Under the pieces are notes generated by a model that saw nothing but the letters and a program-made list of their open reading frames with translations, had not been told where the DNA came from and made no database searches. Below are positions 27,960-28,331 of a stretch of DNA of 28,331 nucleotides, piece after piece; the first letter of the stretch is position 1, and each line of letters opens with the position of its first letter. A program made the position numbers and the translations under genes. Source of the DNA: CAYRUZ01 sp964427895 (GTDB lineage Bacteria > Patescibacteriota > Gracilibacteria > Peribacterales > Peribacteraceae). The DNA lies in NCBI GenBank assembly GCA_964427895.1, contig CAYRUZ010000017.1, forward strand, positions 1 through 28,331, given 5' to 3'.

Positions 27960-28021
27960 CTGCGGGCTGTCGCAGGGTATCCTGCACGCGATTTTCGCCT
28001 CTTTTTTCCCTACCCCTGTTT

Positions 28022-28331
28022 ATGGCTGAAGCCAAGAAGTTCAATCGTAACAAGGTGCACGTCAACGTCGGCACCATCGGTCACGTCGACCATGGCAAGA
28101 CCACGCTGACAGCTGCCCTGTCCATCAACTTCTCTCCCGAAGGGGAAAAGAAGGATTACTCGCAGATCGACAATGCTCCGGAAGAGCGCGAGCGCGGAAT
28201 CACCATCAACACCGCGCACGTTGAGTACGAGACGGAGAAGCGCCACTACGCGCACGTCGACTGTCCGGGTCACGCTGACTACGTCAAGAACATGATCACC
28301 GGCGCCGCCCAGATGGACGGAGCCATCCTCG
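28022..28331 (+). CDS. tuf: Elongation factor Tu, N-terminal part (cut by window edge)
   Basis: The first 103 residues of EF-Tu, the GTPase that delivers aminoacyl-tRNA to the ribosome, are present. The P-loop GHVDHGKT (20-27), switch I RGITIN (58-63), and DCPGH (80-84) followed by ADYVKNMITGAAQMDGAIL are almost invariant. Residues 31-50 (AALSINFSPEGEKKDYSQID) are the variable loop and about two residues shorter than in E. coli. ATG 28022 starts the canonical MAEAKKFNRNKVHVNVGTIG. No SD precedes it; the leader end is pyrimidine-rich. The gene continues past the right edge. Identity is certain. Confidence 0.98.
   Translation, partial: MAEAKKFNRNKVHVNVGTIGHVDHGKTTLTAALSINFSPEGEKKDYSQIDNAPEERERGITINTAHVEYETEKRHYAHVDCPGHADYVKNMITGAAQMDGAIL

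Overview
The window is GC-rich bacterial chromosome. Its landmarks are the 5' part of rpoC, carA, a cofE-type ligase gene, rny (RNase Y), mutY, an ABC exporter and the 5' end of tuf. Many genes lack a Shine-Dalgarno (SD) sequence, and many products are large exported or membrane proteins with no family I recognise, including lamin-tail-domain and 'CGN.KCE' Cys-rich proteins. Together these suggest a Patescibacteria/CPR genome, perhaps Peribacteria/Peregrinibacteria. That placement is inference. A run of ten Ns at 14490-14499 shows the sequence is a draft scaffold.

Layout. 1-2078 (minus): rpoC (cut by the left edge), a small membrane protein, a small lipoprotein and a zinc-ribbon protein. 2170-4197 (plus): a membrane-anchored protein, cofE and an FNR-type flavoreductase. 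4220-5311 (minus): carA, convergent with the reductase. 5358-11154 (minus): a transglutaminase-like protein, an 858-aa Ala-rich repeat protein, a 110-aa helical protein and a possible PD-(D/E)XK protein. 11193-14396 (plus): an island of four short monocistronic genes for exported or membrane proteins, each with its own promoter, folded leader, SD and terminator. 14404-19668 (minus): an incomplete Pro-rich tail, the N gap, a GAF-like fragment and three large proline/glycine-rich membrane proteins. 19708-22605 (minus): a 965-aa secreted protein with lamin-tail, PKD and SNase-like domains. 23063-25034 (plus): rny and a Cys-rich secreted protein. 25035-25982 (minus): mutY. 26063-27826 (plus): ABC exporter. 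28022 to the right edge (plus): tuf.

Two styles of gene expression coexist. Outside the island, at least eight genes have a -10 hexamer ending 6-7 nt before the ATG, so their transcripts should be leaderless. rpoC, rny and tuf instead have pyrimidine-rich leaders with no SD. Inside the island, genes have clear SDs and GC-rich stem terminators, two of them followed by clear U tracts. Three island leaders share a similar hairpin. The fourth (11254-11385) folds by eye into a multibranched structure with a long closing stem. This island is the strongest candidate for something undescribed. It is either an acquired module under common RNA-level control or sequence from another genome joined during assembly.
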